Part shown: positions 45,067-53,823 of the stretch, one piece after another
Layout: each line of letters opens with the position of its first letter
Numbering within the stretch: the stretch's first letter is position 1
NCBI RefSeq assembly: GCF_018129685.1
Contig: NZ_JAFCLG010000001.1
Span: 558,001 to 622,000 of the forward strand
DNA: 64,000 bases
Origin: Bradyrhizobium manausense
Lineage (GTDB): Bacteria > Pseudomonadota > Alphaproteobacteria > Rhizobiales > Xanthobacteraceae
Direction of reading: 5' to 3'
Translations under genes and position numbers: made by a program
The notes under the pieces: generated by a model
Databases searched by the model: none
What the model was told of the DNA's origin: nothing
What the model saw: the letters and a program-made list of their open reading frames with translations, nothing else

Positions 45067-47370
45067 TTGGCGAGCACATCCACGACTATTTCGCTGCAGG
45101 GTTGGGACACGGCGAACGTGACGACCTTCGACGTCATGAACGCGTCGATCAAGACCCAGGGCAAGACGCCGGCTACATTCTCGTTTCTATCAGGCGATCC
45201 GAATTCGCAGCCGTCGGTCGATGGCAGCTGGGATTCGTGGAGTCTCGTTGCCGGCGGAGGCGGCCAGACCGTTCAGGTCAAATGCCCCATCAAGAGCGGT
45301 TCGGCCATTTTCGCCGCCCCGATGAACACCATGCCGGGATTCGGTGCCGGCACGGCGGGCACGTCGCTGACGCTCGATAGCTCTCGCCTCGTGGTGAGCA
45401 ATTCGGCGACTTCAGGCACAGCCCAGAGCATTCTGGGCGACGTCGGTCGCGCGAGCGGCAAGTATTATTTCGAGGTCACGGTCGGCAAAGCCTCGGCGGG
45501 CAGTGAGATCATCGGATTTGCGCCAGCCGGCGCAGCAGGACAGGCCTTTGCGGCCACGACATCAGGGGCTTACGGCTATCGCAGCGACGGGCAAGCCATC
45601 TCTGGTGGCGTGGCGATGGCGTTTCCTGGTGGCGCTGCAAAACCCTGGTCAACCGGAGATACCGTCGGCGTCGCCATCGATTTCGACGCCGGCAAGATCT
45701 GGTTCCGCGGCCCGGATGGTGCGTGGCAAGGGGCGACCGGCGCCAACCCGGTGACGGGTGCCAGTCCTGCCTTCACCTATGCGCCGAGCGCGAGCACGCC
45801 GATGTATCCCGCTGTCGCCCTCGGCGCGGGCGGTTCGCTGACCGCGAATTTCGGCCAGATGCTCCTGAAGAACCCGCCGCCTGGAGGTTTCACCATCATC
45901 GGCTCGGTGTTCACGACCCTGCCGCTGGACGGTCTCGCCATCGAAGCACAGATATCGCTGACGGACGTTCAGGTCACCGGCAACAGGACCGCGTTGATGG
46001 TCGATCCCACCAACACGCCTGCCAGTCCAGCCGCCGTGATCATCAACGTCGCACCACCAAGCGGCAGTAGGTTGACAACGTCACAGCTTCAGCAGGCAAC
46101 ACTGACCTTCGTTGATGTGCTGAACAATGACCTCGCGGGATTTGAGAACATCTTCCACACGTTCGATGCCAATACCTCGCTCGCGACGGGCAAGCTCGCC
46201 TGGCTCAACCCCACGGATACGCAATACGCCGTCGCGGATGCGGCGAGCAAGCCGAGCACCGCGACGAGCCTTTTTGCGCTGCTCGCCATGACCGAAGGCC
46301 GCGACGATTCGATGCTCAGCATCCAGATCGATCCCGCCATCGCCGACAACATGCCGAGCGGGGCAAATTCGGTGTTCGCTCTCAGCGGCGAGCGATTCAC
46401 GAAGAAGATCCTGTTCGATGTTGCGACGACAACGCTGGTGGGGTCCACAGCAGCGGACTTCTCCTTCGACTCCACGGGACTCGTGATCAGCAACAACAAG
46501 GACCTGTCCTGGCGTGAGATCGTGCTCGCCGACAAATCGAGCGTGACGCCGGTGGTTCCGGCTGGCGGATTCAAGATACGTGTTGTCGGCCGTTATATCG
46601 AACTCGAGTTCAAGGGAGCGCATTTCGACGCGCCCGGCTGGCCATGGCCTGGGCACAAGATCGCGACGCTCGATTTCAAGCAGCAAGTGTATCTCGTGCT
46701 CACGAGAGATTCTGCTACGGGAAAGAACTTTCTGCTCGCCAGGAATGTCGATCCGGACAGCGGAGATGCCCAGGCAATCAAGGACGACCTGCCGACCATT
46801 ATCGATCCCAACGTGAACGTCAGTTTCGACCAGACCGCCATCGACTTTCAAACCGCGATGTCAGCGACCGCCATTGCAATGTCGGTGCTGAGCCTCGGCA
46901 TGGTAACAGTTTCCTCTGGTGCCTGGCTTATCCGCAGCGTGGCACTCTCGCAAGCCGCCAGGGCCGCCGCAAATGCCGGAGTGGGCATGGTTCGGATGGG
47001 AGGCAGCGAGTATGAAGACACCACCAAGGCGCTCAACGCCGCGGCGGCCGACTGGGCCCTGGTATGCTGCGGCAACGGCGCTGCAATGGCGGCAGGCAGC
47101 GTCATGTTCGTGACCAAGCTTGCACTCGCAACGACAATCGCCGGCCTGATCGCTGGCGCCGCGGCGGGTACCTTCTGGGGCATCTACAGCAAGTCCATCG
47201 CTAAGGATCTAGCCGATGGCGTGGTCGACAAACTCCCGGCCGCATTCGCAGTCGAGGCGCTCCTGACCAACGTCTTTCAAGCCTATGACTGGACCGGCAC
47301 CGCGAACAACTGGGTCGTCGTCGACGCCCGGCTGGCCGGGAGCCTGCTGATCTACGGCAACCTTACCTGA
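45067..47370 (+). CDS. TULIP family P47-like protein with inserted SPRY-like domain
   Basis: 767 residues. No ATG fits: TTG 45067 lies seven bases after AGGAG, and the homology (LQGWDTANVTTFDVMNASIK) starts ten residues later. N-terminal TULIP strands to residue ~85 (WDSWSLVAGGGGQTVQVKCP) are interrupted by residues ~95-263, a SPRY/B30.2-like domain: LTLDSSRLVVSNSATS, GKYYFEVTVG, GAYGYRSDG, WSTGDTVGVAIDFDAGKIWF, YPAVALGAGGSLTANFG. TULIP sequence then resumes (PLDGLAIEAQISLTDVQV). The family middle motif is FENIFHTFDANTSLATGKLAWLNPTDTQYAV; two hydrophobic segments lie at ~597-620 and ~662-706; the end DWTGTANNWVVVDARLAGSL is shared with the paralogues. Confidence 0.83.
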   Translation: MASTSTTISLQGWDTANVTTFDVMNASIKTQGKTPATFSFLSGDPNSQPSVDGSWDSWSLVAGGGGQTVQVKCPIKSGSAIFAAPMNTMPGFGAGTAGTSLTLDSSRLVVSNSATSGTAQSILGDVGRASGKYYFEVTVGKASAGSEIIGFAPAGAAGQAFAATTSGAYGYRSDGQAISGGVAMAFPGGAAKPWSTGDTVGVAIDFDAGKIWFRGPDGAWQGATGANPVTGASPAFTYAPSASTPMYPAVALGAGGSLTANFGQMLLKNPPPGGFTIIGSVFTTLPLDGLAIEAQISLTDVQVTGNRTALMVDPTNTPASPAAVIINVAPPSGSRLTTSQLQQATLTFVDVLNNDLAGFENIFHTFDANTSLATGKLAWLNPTDTQYAVADAASKPSTATSLFALLAMTEGRDDSMLSIQIDPAIADNMPSGANSVFALSGERFTKKILFDVATTTLVGSTAADFSFDSTGLVISNNKDLSWREIVLADKSSVTPVVPAGGFKIRVVGRYIELEFKGAHFDAPGWPWPGHKIATLDFKQQVYLVLTRDSATGKNFLLARNVDPDSGDAQAIKDDLPTIIDPNVNVSFDQTAIDFQTAMSATAIAMSVLSLGMVTVSSGAWLIRSVALSQAARAAANAGVGMVRMGGSEYEDTTKALNAAAADWALVCCGNGAAMAAGSVMFVTKLALATTIAGLIAGAAAGTFWGIYSKSIAKDLADGVVDKLPAAFAVEALLTNVFQAYDWTGTANNWVVVDARLAGSLLIYGNLT

Positions 47371-47418
47371 CATCGGCACTCTGGCGTTTCGAAACACATC
47401 CGGGAATTGGAGCTGGCC

Positions 47419-49077
47419 ATGGGACAAGAAATCAACCTTCAGGGGTGGGACACGGCGAACGTCGTGACGGCTGACGTCCTCAATGCGGCCATCGTCGCGC
47501 AGAAGACGTATCCGCTCTCATTCGACCTGACCCAAGGCACCAACGCCATCAAGGGCACCTGGGGGCCCTGGCAAATGACGCTGGGCCGCTCGGGCACTTT
47601 GCTCGAGTTCGCCTGTCCGGTCGTCAGCGGAACCGGGATCGACAGCAATGGCAAATCGCACGACCTCGCCGGCGCGACGCTCTATGTCGAGATCGCGCTC
47701 CAGACCATCAACGACTCCGCGAGCAACTTCGGCGACAACACGGCCGCCACGCAGCCGAAGCCCGCCCAGATCCTGCTGGTCGACCCGACCTCCACACCGG
47801 CAGCGCCAGCCGTGACCGTTATCGCCATCGTGCCGCAGGCCTTGCGCAACGACTTCTTCTTCATCTTCGGAGACTGGTTCAACGCCAACATCAGCGCGTT
47901 CAAGCACATCTTCCATGCCATGATGCTGAGCGAGACGGCGGCGAAGGGCGACTTCCAGTGGCTCAAGCCGACCGACTACTCGTATGCGATGGCCGTGAAC
48001 AAGAACAAGACATTCGGCGCATTCGCGGCCCTGTGTGCGACCGACGGCGACCCCATTGGGCTGCTCTCGCAGCAGATCAATGTCAATGTCGTCAAAAATC
48101 TGCCGACGGGCAGCAACGCGGTCCTCGCCATCAGCGGCGAAAAGCTGGTCCAGCACGTGCTCCTGCCCGGCGCGAAAGCGGTGCTTCAGGGCTCCGACGT
48201 CGCCGACTTCGACATCATCGGCGACGATCTCATTCTCACCAACAACAAGGATCTGATCTGGCAGAACGTGAAGCTGGAAGACGGCACGATCGTCTCGCCG
48301 CGGATCCCGAAGGGCAATTTCCGGATGCGGGTCGTCGAGGATCAGCTCGAACTCGAATTCACCGGCATGACCTTCAAGCACAAGCTGATGGTGGGCAACG
48401 ACATCGTCACCATCGGCTTCACACAATATTACACCCTCGGCCTCGGCACGAACTCGAAGGGCCAACGGGTCCTGACGCCGAATTTCCCGACGATGACGAC
48501 GTCGGCGGGCATCGTGACGCCGAAAATCGTCGACAAACCGACCATCAGCGTGATGCCCGACCAGGCGGCCCAGGACTTCGATCGCACCATGCTCATCGTC
48601 ACCATCGCGTTTTCGATCCTGCCTCTCGGCAAGGGGCTCTACTCCGCCGGCCAGGGCATCTGGAAGCTCGGCAGTGCCATCGCGGCGAAGGTTGCGCAGG
48701 TCGCAGGAACGGGCGCTGAGCTTGCGCTCAGTGCAGATGAAGCTGCTGAGCTGTCGAGTGCCGCCGTCTCCGGATCTGACAATCTGGCCGCAGCCGCCGC
48801 CATGTCCGCCAACCTCCCCGCAGACGCGAGGCTCGCCACACTGGTCAACCGACTGACGCTTGGAAGCGGCATGATCTCGGCGCTGTCCGGGGTCGCGATG
48901 GGCATCAACCAGCTGGAGCAGAACGGGGACTGGAAGCTGGATGACGTGCCGGCGCTCGATCAATTCATGGCCAACGTGCTCGGCGCCTCGAAATGGACGG
49001 GAGCGGACAATTGGACGCTCAACGGCGTCGAGCTCGCCCAGAGCCTCCTGCTCTATGGCAAGCTTGACGTGAAATAG
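47419..49077 (+). CDS. TULIP family P47-like protein (third)
   Basis: 552 residues from ATG 47419, preceded by GGAG. N-terminus INLQGWDTANVVTADVLNAA followed by GTWGPWQMTLGRSGTLLEFACPV, nearly superimposable on the second protein but with a short loop (GTGIDSNGKSHDLAG) where that protein carries the SPRY domain. Middle: FKHIFHAMMLSETAAKGDFQWLKPTDYSYAM and LAISGEKLVQHVLLPGAK. A weaker hydrophobic segment (MLIVTIAFSILPLGKGLYSAG, ~391-411) and an Ala-rich helical stretch precede the end motif SKWTGADNWTLNGVELAQSL. Product of tandem duplication; function unknown. Confidence 0.83.
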   Translation: MGQEINLQGWDTANVVTADVLNAAIVAQKTYPLSFDLTQGTNAIKGTWGPWQMTLGRSGTLLEFACPVVSGTGIDSNGKSHDLAGATLYVEIALQTINDSASNFGDNTAATQPKPAQILLVDPTSTPAAPAVTVIAIVPQALRNDFFFIFGDWFNANISAFKHIFHAMMLSETAAKGDFQWLKPTDYSYAMAVNKNKTFGAFAALCATDGDPIGLLSQQINVNVVKNLPTGSNAVLAISGEKLVQHVLLPGAKAVLQGSDVADFDIIGDDLILTNNKDLIWQNVKLEDGTIVSPRIPKGNFRMRVVEDQLELEFTGMTFKHKLMVGNDIVTIGFTQYYTLGLGTNSKGQRVLTPNFPTMTTSAGIVTPKIVDKPTISVMPDQAAQDFDRTMLIVTIAFSILPLGKGLYSAGQGIWKLGSAIAAKVAQVAGTGAELALSADEAAELSSAAVSGSDNLAAAAAMSANLPADARLATLVNRLTLGSGMISALSGVAMGINQLEQNGDWKLDDVPALDQFMANVLGASKWTGADNWTLNGVELAQSLLLYGKLDVK

Positions 49078-49097
49078 AAGGTGCATGGGAGGACGAC

Positions 49098-50549
49098 ATG
49101 ACGACTGCCGCGCACCCCACGACGACGCCCACTTTCGGCTGGGACACCGTGTTCGCGATCCCGATCGAGCGGGTCAACCAGGCGATTGCCACGAACAAGG
49201 TCTCGCCCGCAAAGCTCGACTACAAGAGCACCACGTCAAGTGCTTTCCAGATGCAGGCCGATTTCGACGACTGGCAGGTCATCCCGGAGGGTGACGGCCC
49301 GATCGTGCGTATGGCGCTCCCGATGAAGAACCTCGCCGGAAGCTACGTCGACACCGGGGGACAAAGCCACAGCTTCACCTGCGCCGAATTCGTCGGCGTG
49401 ATCGAGGTGAAGCTGAATTTCCTGCCCCATGACGGCACGACACCACTCTATGACGCCGACGGCAACCTTTTGCCGCCGCCGCCGGCCGGCACCAGGCGGC
49501 AACTCCTCCTCACCCGCATCGTCAGCAACGACGCCAGCGATCCGGTCGTTACCTTCGTCACCATGACGTTCGCAAAACCGCTTTCGCTACCGGGGATGAA
49601 AACCAGCGTGGAAGCTGCCTTCCTTGAGTGGTGCGGTGACAATCTTCAGGATTTCGCGCATGTCTTCGCGATCGTCGACCTCAACGACAGGATGGCGACG
49701 GGCAAATGGGCCTTCTGCAAGCCGCATGTGACGAACTACGCCGTCGTCGACAAGATCGACAAGAGCTCGGCCTATCTCGGCATTCTCTGCATGACATCCG
49801 GCGACCCGGTCCCGGACGAACAGCAGATCAGCGCCTTCGCCATTCCGGCCAATTGCTCGGCCGCCTTCCTCATCAGCCCACGCCGGGTGCTCGAAGATAT
49901 CGCCAGGCCGTCGATGACGAGCGTATGGCCAAAGCTCGATCCGAACGATCTCGAGGTCGATTCATCCGGCCAGTTGCTCTCGCTCAAATCGGGCGTGACG
50001 GCGATGCTGCCTGACATCACGACGAAGCAAGGCGACACCTATACGCCCGTGATGACGAGCTTCTCTCTGGAAATCATGGGTGACGAGATGAAGATCGACA
50101 CCCACATCGAAGTCGAAGTGTCGCTTGGAATATATGCAACCTGCACCTCGACCTACTACTACAAGATCGGCCTTGGAACGAACAGCAGCGGCGAGCCGGC
50201 ATTAGTCTATACGCAATCGCGACAGCCGGTAAAGACGCAGGGCTCGCGCGCGAGTCCGGGAATCGTGATCCTTCAGACCATCCTGACGGTCATCGCGATC
50301 GTGCTGGCGATCGTGATGCTGGCTGTCGACCCTGCGGTATCGCTGGTCATCAGCGTTGTCCTCGTCGGCATTGCGGTCGGCCAGTACGAGATCAAGAACA
50401 TCCAGATATCAAAAAGCGGCGATGCGCCGGGCCTCGGCGATCTGCGCGACAATTTCACAGCGCCGATCGTGTGGACCGATACCAGGGACTTCACGCTGAA
50501 GAGCGTGGGAATGAGCGAATCCTTGCAGCTGGGCGGCGTCTGGAACTGA
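49098..50549 (+). CDS. TULIP family P47-like protein (fourth)
   Basis: 483 residues; ATG 49098 has GGGAGG upstream and lies 20 bases past the previous stop. N-terminus PTFGWDTVFAIPIERVNQAI and FDDWQVIPEGDGPIVRMALPM match the family. It has the best-preserved P47 middle region: FAHVFAIVDLNDRMATGKWAFCKPHVTNYAVVDK, LGILCMTSGDPVPDE and AFLISPRRVLEDIARPSM. A long hydrophobic hairpin (IVILQTILTVIAIVLAIVML, then VSLVISVVLVGIAVGQYE; ~389-430) precedes the C-terminal strand APIVWTDTRDFTLKSVGMSE. Last gene of the cluster; the next gene is convergent. Confidence 0.83.
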   Translation: MTTAAHPTTTPTFGWDTVFAIPIERVNQAIATNKVSPAKLDYKSTTSSAFQMQADFDDWQVIPEGDGPIVRMALPMKNLAGSYVDTGGQSHSFTCAEFVGVIEVKLNFLPHDGTTPLYDADGNLLPPPPAGTRRQLLLTRIVSNDASDPVVTFVTMTFAKPLSLPGMKTSVEAAFLEWCGDNLQDFAHVFAIVDLNDRMATGKWAFCKPHVTNYAVVDKIDKSSAYLGILCMTSGDPVPDEQQISAFAIPANCSAAFLISPRRVLEDIARPSMTSVWPKLDPNDLEVDSSGQLLSLKSGVTAMLPDITTKQGDTYTPVMTSFSLEIMGDEMKIDTHIEVEVSLGIYATCTSTYYYKIGLGTNSSGEPALVYTQSRQPVKTQGSRASPGIVILQTILTVIAIVLAIVMLAVDPAVSLVISVVLVGIAVGQYEIKNIQISKSGDAPGLGDLRDNFTAPIVWTDTRDFTLKSVGMSESLQLGGVWN

Positions 50550-50595
50550 CCCCCGGCATGGGCCGTCATCAAGCCAGCCCCCCCGGGGATCCCGC

Positions 50596-50901
50596 TCAGT
50601 GCGTCCAGGGCTCGCCGCGGCGGAAGGAGAAATTGTCGGCGTAGGCGATCTGGCGGTGCAGGGATTCCTTGGGCTCGATGACCTGGTAGGCAATGCCCTT
50701 GCGCTCGCAATAGGCGACCGCCTCGTCCTTGGTGTGGAAGCGCAGGGAGATCTGCTGCTTCATGTCACCGGACGAGGTCCAGCCCATCAGCGGCTCGACC
50801 GAACGGGGCTGCTCCGGCTCGTAATCGAGCTGCCATTCCTTGGTCTTGGACCGGCCGGATTGCATCGCGTTCTTGGCGGGCTTGAAAATGCGTGCGGTCA
50901 T
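50596..50901 (-). CDS. NDUFS4-like ETC complex I subunit
   Basis: 101 residues matching the ETC complex I subunit conserved region (mitochondrial NDUFS4/18 kDa AQDQ subunit): ARIFKPAKNAMQSG, WQLDYEPEQPRSVEPLMGWTSSGDMKQQISLRFHTKDEAVAYCERKG and the basic end YADNFSFRRGEPWTH. In alphaproteobacteria this accessory subunit sits on the matrix-side arm of NADH:quinone oxidoreductase and is often encoded apart from the nuo operon, as here. ATG 50901 fits the family start. Confidence 0.93.
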   Translation of the reverse strand: MTARIFKPAKNAMQSGRSKTKEWQLDYEPEQPRSVEPLMGWTSSGDMKQQISLRFHTKDEAVAYCERKGIAYQVIEPKESLHRQIAYADNFSFRRGEPWTH

Positions 50902-51171
50902 TGGCGGTCCGGCCTCTTCGTCTTTCGTTCGATTTGAATGCGCCACGGTAGCGATTGGTGCAAACCGCAGGCATAGTATAGAGACACCTTCGGGAACTGA
51001 TCGGTGATTCCGGCCCTCCCCGGGTCCCTCACCGACGGGTATAGTCATTATGCTGCACTGTGACAATTGCGTACCCACTTTCCGCCCGGGAATCCCGCCC
51101 GGCGGCCAAATCTTGGCAACATCCGCCTCGCCGGCTTCAGCGTGTCCGTCCCCTTCGAGAGCTCCCGTCGC

Positions 51172-52350
51172 ATGGCCTTCCTGAACATCAATGCCACGCT
51201 CCCCGAAAAGGGCCGTGACCTCAGGCTCGACCTGTTTCGCGGCATCGCCAACTGGGCGATCTTCCTCGACCACATCCCCGACAACGTCGTGAACTGGATC
51301 ACGACGCGCAATTACGGCTTCTCCGACGCCGCCGACCTGTTCGTCTTCATCTCCGGCTACACCGCCTCGTTCGTTTACGCCCGGATGATGCTGGAGCGTG
51401 GCTTCATCGTCGGCGCCACCCGCCTGACCAAGCGGGTCTGGCAGCTCTACGTCGCCCACATCATCCTGTTCGTGATCTACATCGCCTCGATCAGCTATCT
51501 GGCGCTGCGCTTCGGCGATTCCGAGATGATCAACGAGTTCAACGTCGCCGGCCTCGTCGACAACGCCACCGAGACGCTGCGCCAGGGCCTGTTCCTGCGC
51601 TTCAAGCCGCTCAATCTCGACGTGCTCCCACTCTACATCGTGCTGATGGGCCTGTTTCCGCCGGTGCTGTGGTTCATGCTGCGCAAGCCGGATCTCACGA
51701 TGGCGCTGTCCATCATTCTCTGGCTGACCGCGCGTCACTTCGGCCTGAACCTGAACGCCTACCCGGCCGGCCAGTGGTATTTCAACCCCTATTGCTGGCA
51801 GGTGCTGTTCGTGTTCGGCGCCTGGTGCGCGATGGGCGGTGCGCGTCGCTCGGGCAAGCTGATCAACTCGCCGATCACGCTGTGGCTCTGCTTCGCCTAT
51901 CTGGCGTTCGCACTGGTGATGACGATGGCGGGCCGCTTCCCGACCCTCGGCGGCATGATGCCGGAATGGCTGTTCTCGGCCTTCAATCCGAACGACAAGA
52001 CCAACCTTGCGCCCTACCGCTTCATCCACTTCGTCGTGATCGTGATCCTGGTGATCCGCTTCCTGCCGAAGGACTGGCCGGGCCTCGAGTGGAAGGTCTT
52101 CGATCCGGTGATCGTGTGCGGCCAGCAATCGCTCGCCGTATTCTGCGTCGGCGTGTTCCTGTCCTTTGTCGGCCATTTCGAGCTGTCGATGAGCTCGGGC
52201 TCGCTGTTCGCGCAGCTCTTCGTCTCCATCGCCGGCATCGCGATCATGACGACGGTCGCCTACTACATCTCCTGGTCGAAGCGGCAGGACAAACCGTTGA
52301 AGCCGCCGCCGGCAAAGCCCGCGGCCGCCCCGGCCGCAAAGGCTGCGTGA
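51172..52350 (+). CDS. opgC: OpgC family membrane protein (osmoregulated periplasmic glucan modification)
   Basis: 392 residues with about ten transmembrane helices. It matches OpgC: KGRDLRLDLFRGIANWAIFLDHIPDNVVNWITTRNYGFSDAADLFVFISGYTA, and later PAGQWYFNPYCWQVLFVFGAW. OpgC-type acyltransferase-3-like proteins add succinyl or other acyl groups to periplasmic glucans, in rhizobia cyclic beta-glucans. The C-terminal tail is a Pro/Ala/Lys linker. The frame is open upstream to 51067; ATG 51172 precedes the conserved region closely. Divergent from the NDUFS4-like gene (270-base gap). Confidence 0.88.
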   Translation: MAFLNINATLPEKGRDLRLDLFRGIANWAIFLDHIPDNVVNWITTRNYGFSDAADLFVFISGYTASFVYARMMLERGFIVGATRLTKRVWQLYVAHIILFVIYIASISYLALRFGDSEMINEFNVAGLVDNATETLRQGLFLRFKPLNLDVLPLYIVLMGLFPPVLWFMLRKPDLTMALSIILWLTARHFGLNLNAYPAGQWYFNPYCWQVLFVFGAWCAMGGARRSGKLINSPITLWLCFAYLAFALVMTMAGRFPTLGGMMPEWLFSAFNPNDKTNLAPYRFIHFVVIVILVIRFLPKDWPGLEWKVFDPVIVCGQQSLAVFCVGVFLSFVGHFELSMSSGSLFAQLFVSIAGIAIMTTVAYYISWSKRQDKPLKPPPAKPAAAPAAKAA

Positions 52351-52514
52351 GCTGCGGAACGCTCGCTTTTTCGGGCGAGCGTTCCCTTTCAATCGACGTG
52401 TGCGGTTCTGAATCGGATTGACCTGCGTCAACCAAGGGCGGCGCCGATCGGCCTAGTGTCGAGACATGCGCCGCCGCAATGCCGGTGGCCTCCCCTCGGA
52501 CAAGGCCCAAGCAC

Positions 52515-52940
52515 ATGCCCTCACATTTTCACGCCGTGGTCTGGATCGATCATTCGCAGGCTCGGATCTTTCATCTCGGCCTGAGCGGGTCCGACGAAGT
52601 CACGTTGCACCCACACCTGGCGACACGGCATCTTCACCACAAGGCCAACACGATCGGGAGCGGCCACGCCGCGCCGGACAAAACATTCTTGGCCGAGGTG
52701 ACGAAGGCCCTCGCCGATGCTGGCGAGATCCTCATCATCGGCCCGGCGAACGCGAAGACCGAGCTCGCCAGCCATATTCGCGCTCATGCGCCCGATCTCG
52801 CGAAGCGGATTGCCGCGGTGGAAGCGGCTGATCATCCCTCGGACAACGAGATCGTCGCCTATGCAAAGCGTCACTTCAAACTGCCGCTGCCGCGCGTCCA
52901 GGCGCCGGGAGCGGGCGTGGGCGAGCGGCACGCTGGTTAG
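52515..52940 (+). CDS. Small cytosolic protein, eRF1/host-attachment-like fold (translational machinery protein)
   Basis: 141 residues from ATG 52515. The N-terminal HFHAVVWIDHSQARIFHLGL and the ILIIGPANAKTELASHIRAHAPDLAKRIAAVEAADHPSDNEIV segment match a family commonly labelled translational machinery protein, related to the eRF1/Pelota-like bacterial proteins. His-rich stretch HPHLATRHLHHK in the middle. No catalytic motif is seen. The frame is open 36 bases upstream with a second in-frame ATG (52479); the chosen start aligns best with the beta-strand. Function in this organism unknown. Confidence 0.65.
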   Translation: MPSHFHAVVWIDHSQARIFHLGLSGSDEVTLHPHLATRHLHHKANTIGSGHAAPDKTFLAEVTKALADAGEILIIGPANAKTELASHIRAHAPDLAKRIAAVEAADHPSDNEIVAYAKRHFKLPLPRVQAPGAGVGERHAG

Positions 52941-52945
52941 CGGGC

Positions 52946-53140
52946 TCAGGCCGCCGCCTCACCGTCGTATTCGGTGAACTTCTTGTAGATCCAGGTGCGG
53001 CCGTCGTGACGGCGCCAGACCTTGCCGTATACGAGCTGCCCATTGATCGAGCGGCGCGGTAGGATCACGGTCCAGAGATGCCAGATCTCGGTCCAGTTCG
53101 ACCGTTGGCGGGGTGCTTTCGTGGTGAGATCGATAGCCAT
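52946..53140 (-). CDS. Hypothetical small basic protein
   Basis: 64 residues from ATG 53140: a basic N-terminus (AIDLTTKAPRQRSNWTEIWH) followed by a compact beta-like segment (SINGQLVYGKVWRRHDGRTWIYKKFTEYD). No transmembrane helix. It is convergent with the 52515 gene, five bases between stops. The aromatic/basic composition is protein-like, but no family is recognised. Confidence 0.55.
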   Translation of the reverse strand: MAIDLTTKAPRQRSNWTEIWHLWTVILPRRSINGQLVYGKVWRRHDGRTWIYKKFTEYDGEAAA

Positions 53141-53823
53141 GACGGACAACTCGCGCGAAACGAAACGCCGCGACGAATGTGATCTCGTGTGAGCCGCTGG
53201 TGGAGGGTCGTCGCGTGCCTGGAACGATTTGATACCAGTCGTCAAACCGGCCGCAACGACGGCTCGTCTTTAACCTCACCGATCAACCTTACTTATGTGC
53301 AGATCAGCCCGTTGCCGGTTGAAACGTCTGCCTGTTCTTCCTAGGATGCTTGCGCAATTTGAGAACTGAGCGCGCCGTTTGCCGAGCGCGCACGTGCCGA
53401 TTTCGAGCTTGGACTGAATTTTCAAAACGACTGACTGCGCAGGTTGATGATGATGAATTTGCAGTGTGCATATTTGCAATTGGCGATCGTTTCGCCTCCA
53501 CCGGCCAAGCCGATCGCCGACACGTCACCCAAGGCGGCCAGCAAAGCCGCCAACGACAACTATTCCGTCTGGCCGCTGCTGCCGTTCCCGGCGGGCTGGT
53601 ACGCGTCGAACTGATCGCTCTTAAGCTATCGCTGGTCTCTCACGCCTCGCCGATCGGCTTGAGGGCAGAGCTGGCCACGAGCAAAAGATCCTCGCCTCGG
53701 CGCTTGACGATCCCGTCCGCAGGATCGAGATCGCCAGCGTCGTCCGGCGAACGGCGTAAGAACCGCGTGTCGGAATCACGTCAGAATCACAGGGGAAAAA
53801 TGTAGGAGATTCAACGTCGGGAC
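53141..53823. other. 683-base region without a supported gene
   Basis: Open frames of up to ~150 codons exist on both strands (for example 53350-53805 plus), but they are Arg/Ser-rich, lack ribosome sites and show no motif. The stretch 53290-53470 is relatively AT-rich for this genome. It precedes tRNA-Pro and may be decayed sequence. Confidence 0.45.

Noticed and set aside
45349..45860. The SPRY-like segment as a separate phage tail or prophage gene
   Set aside because: It lies within one uninterrupted frame with TULIP sequence on both sides, and no other phage gene is nearby.
47518..49086. A 522-codon minus-strand frame opposite the third P47-like gene
   Set aside because: Asp/Arg/Val/Glu shadow composition and no start signal. 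The plus-strand protein is conserved with its three paralogues.
50596..52431. A 611-codon minus-strand frame running from the NDUFS4-like gene through the complement of opgC
   Set aside because: Only its C-terminal 101 residues are the real NDUFS4-like gene; the rest mirrors opgC and is charged low-complexity sequence.
53350..53805. A 151-codon plus-strand frame
   Set aside because: Arg/Ser-rich, no ribosome site, no motif, and the third-position base pattern does not look coding.
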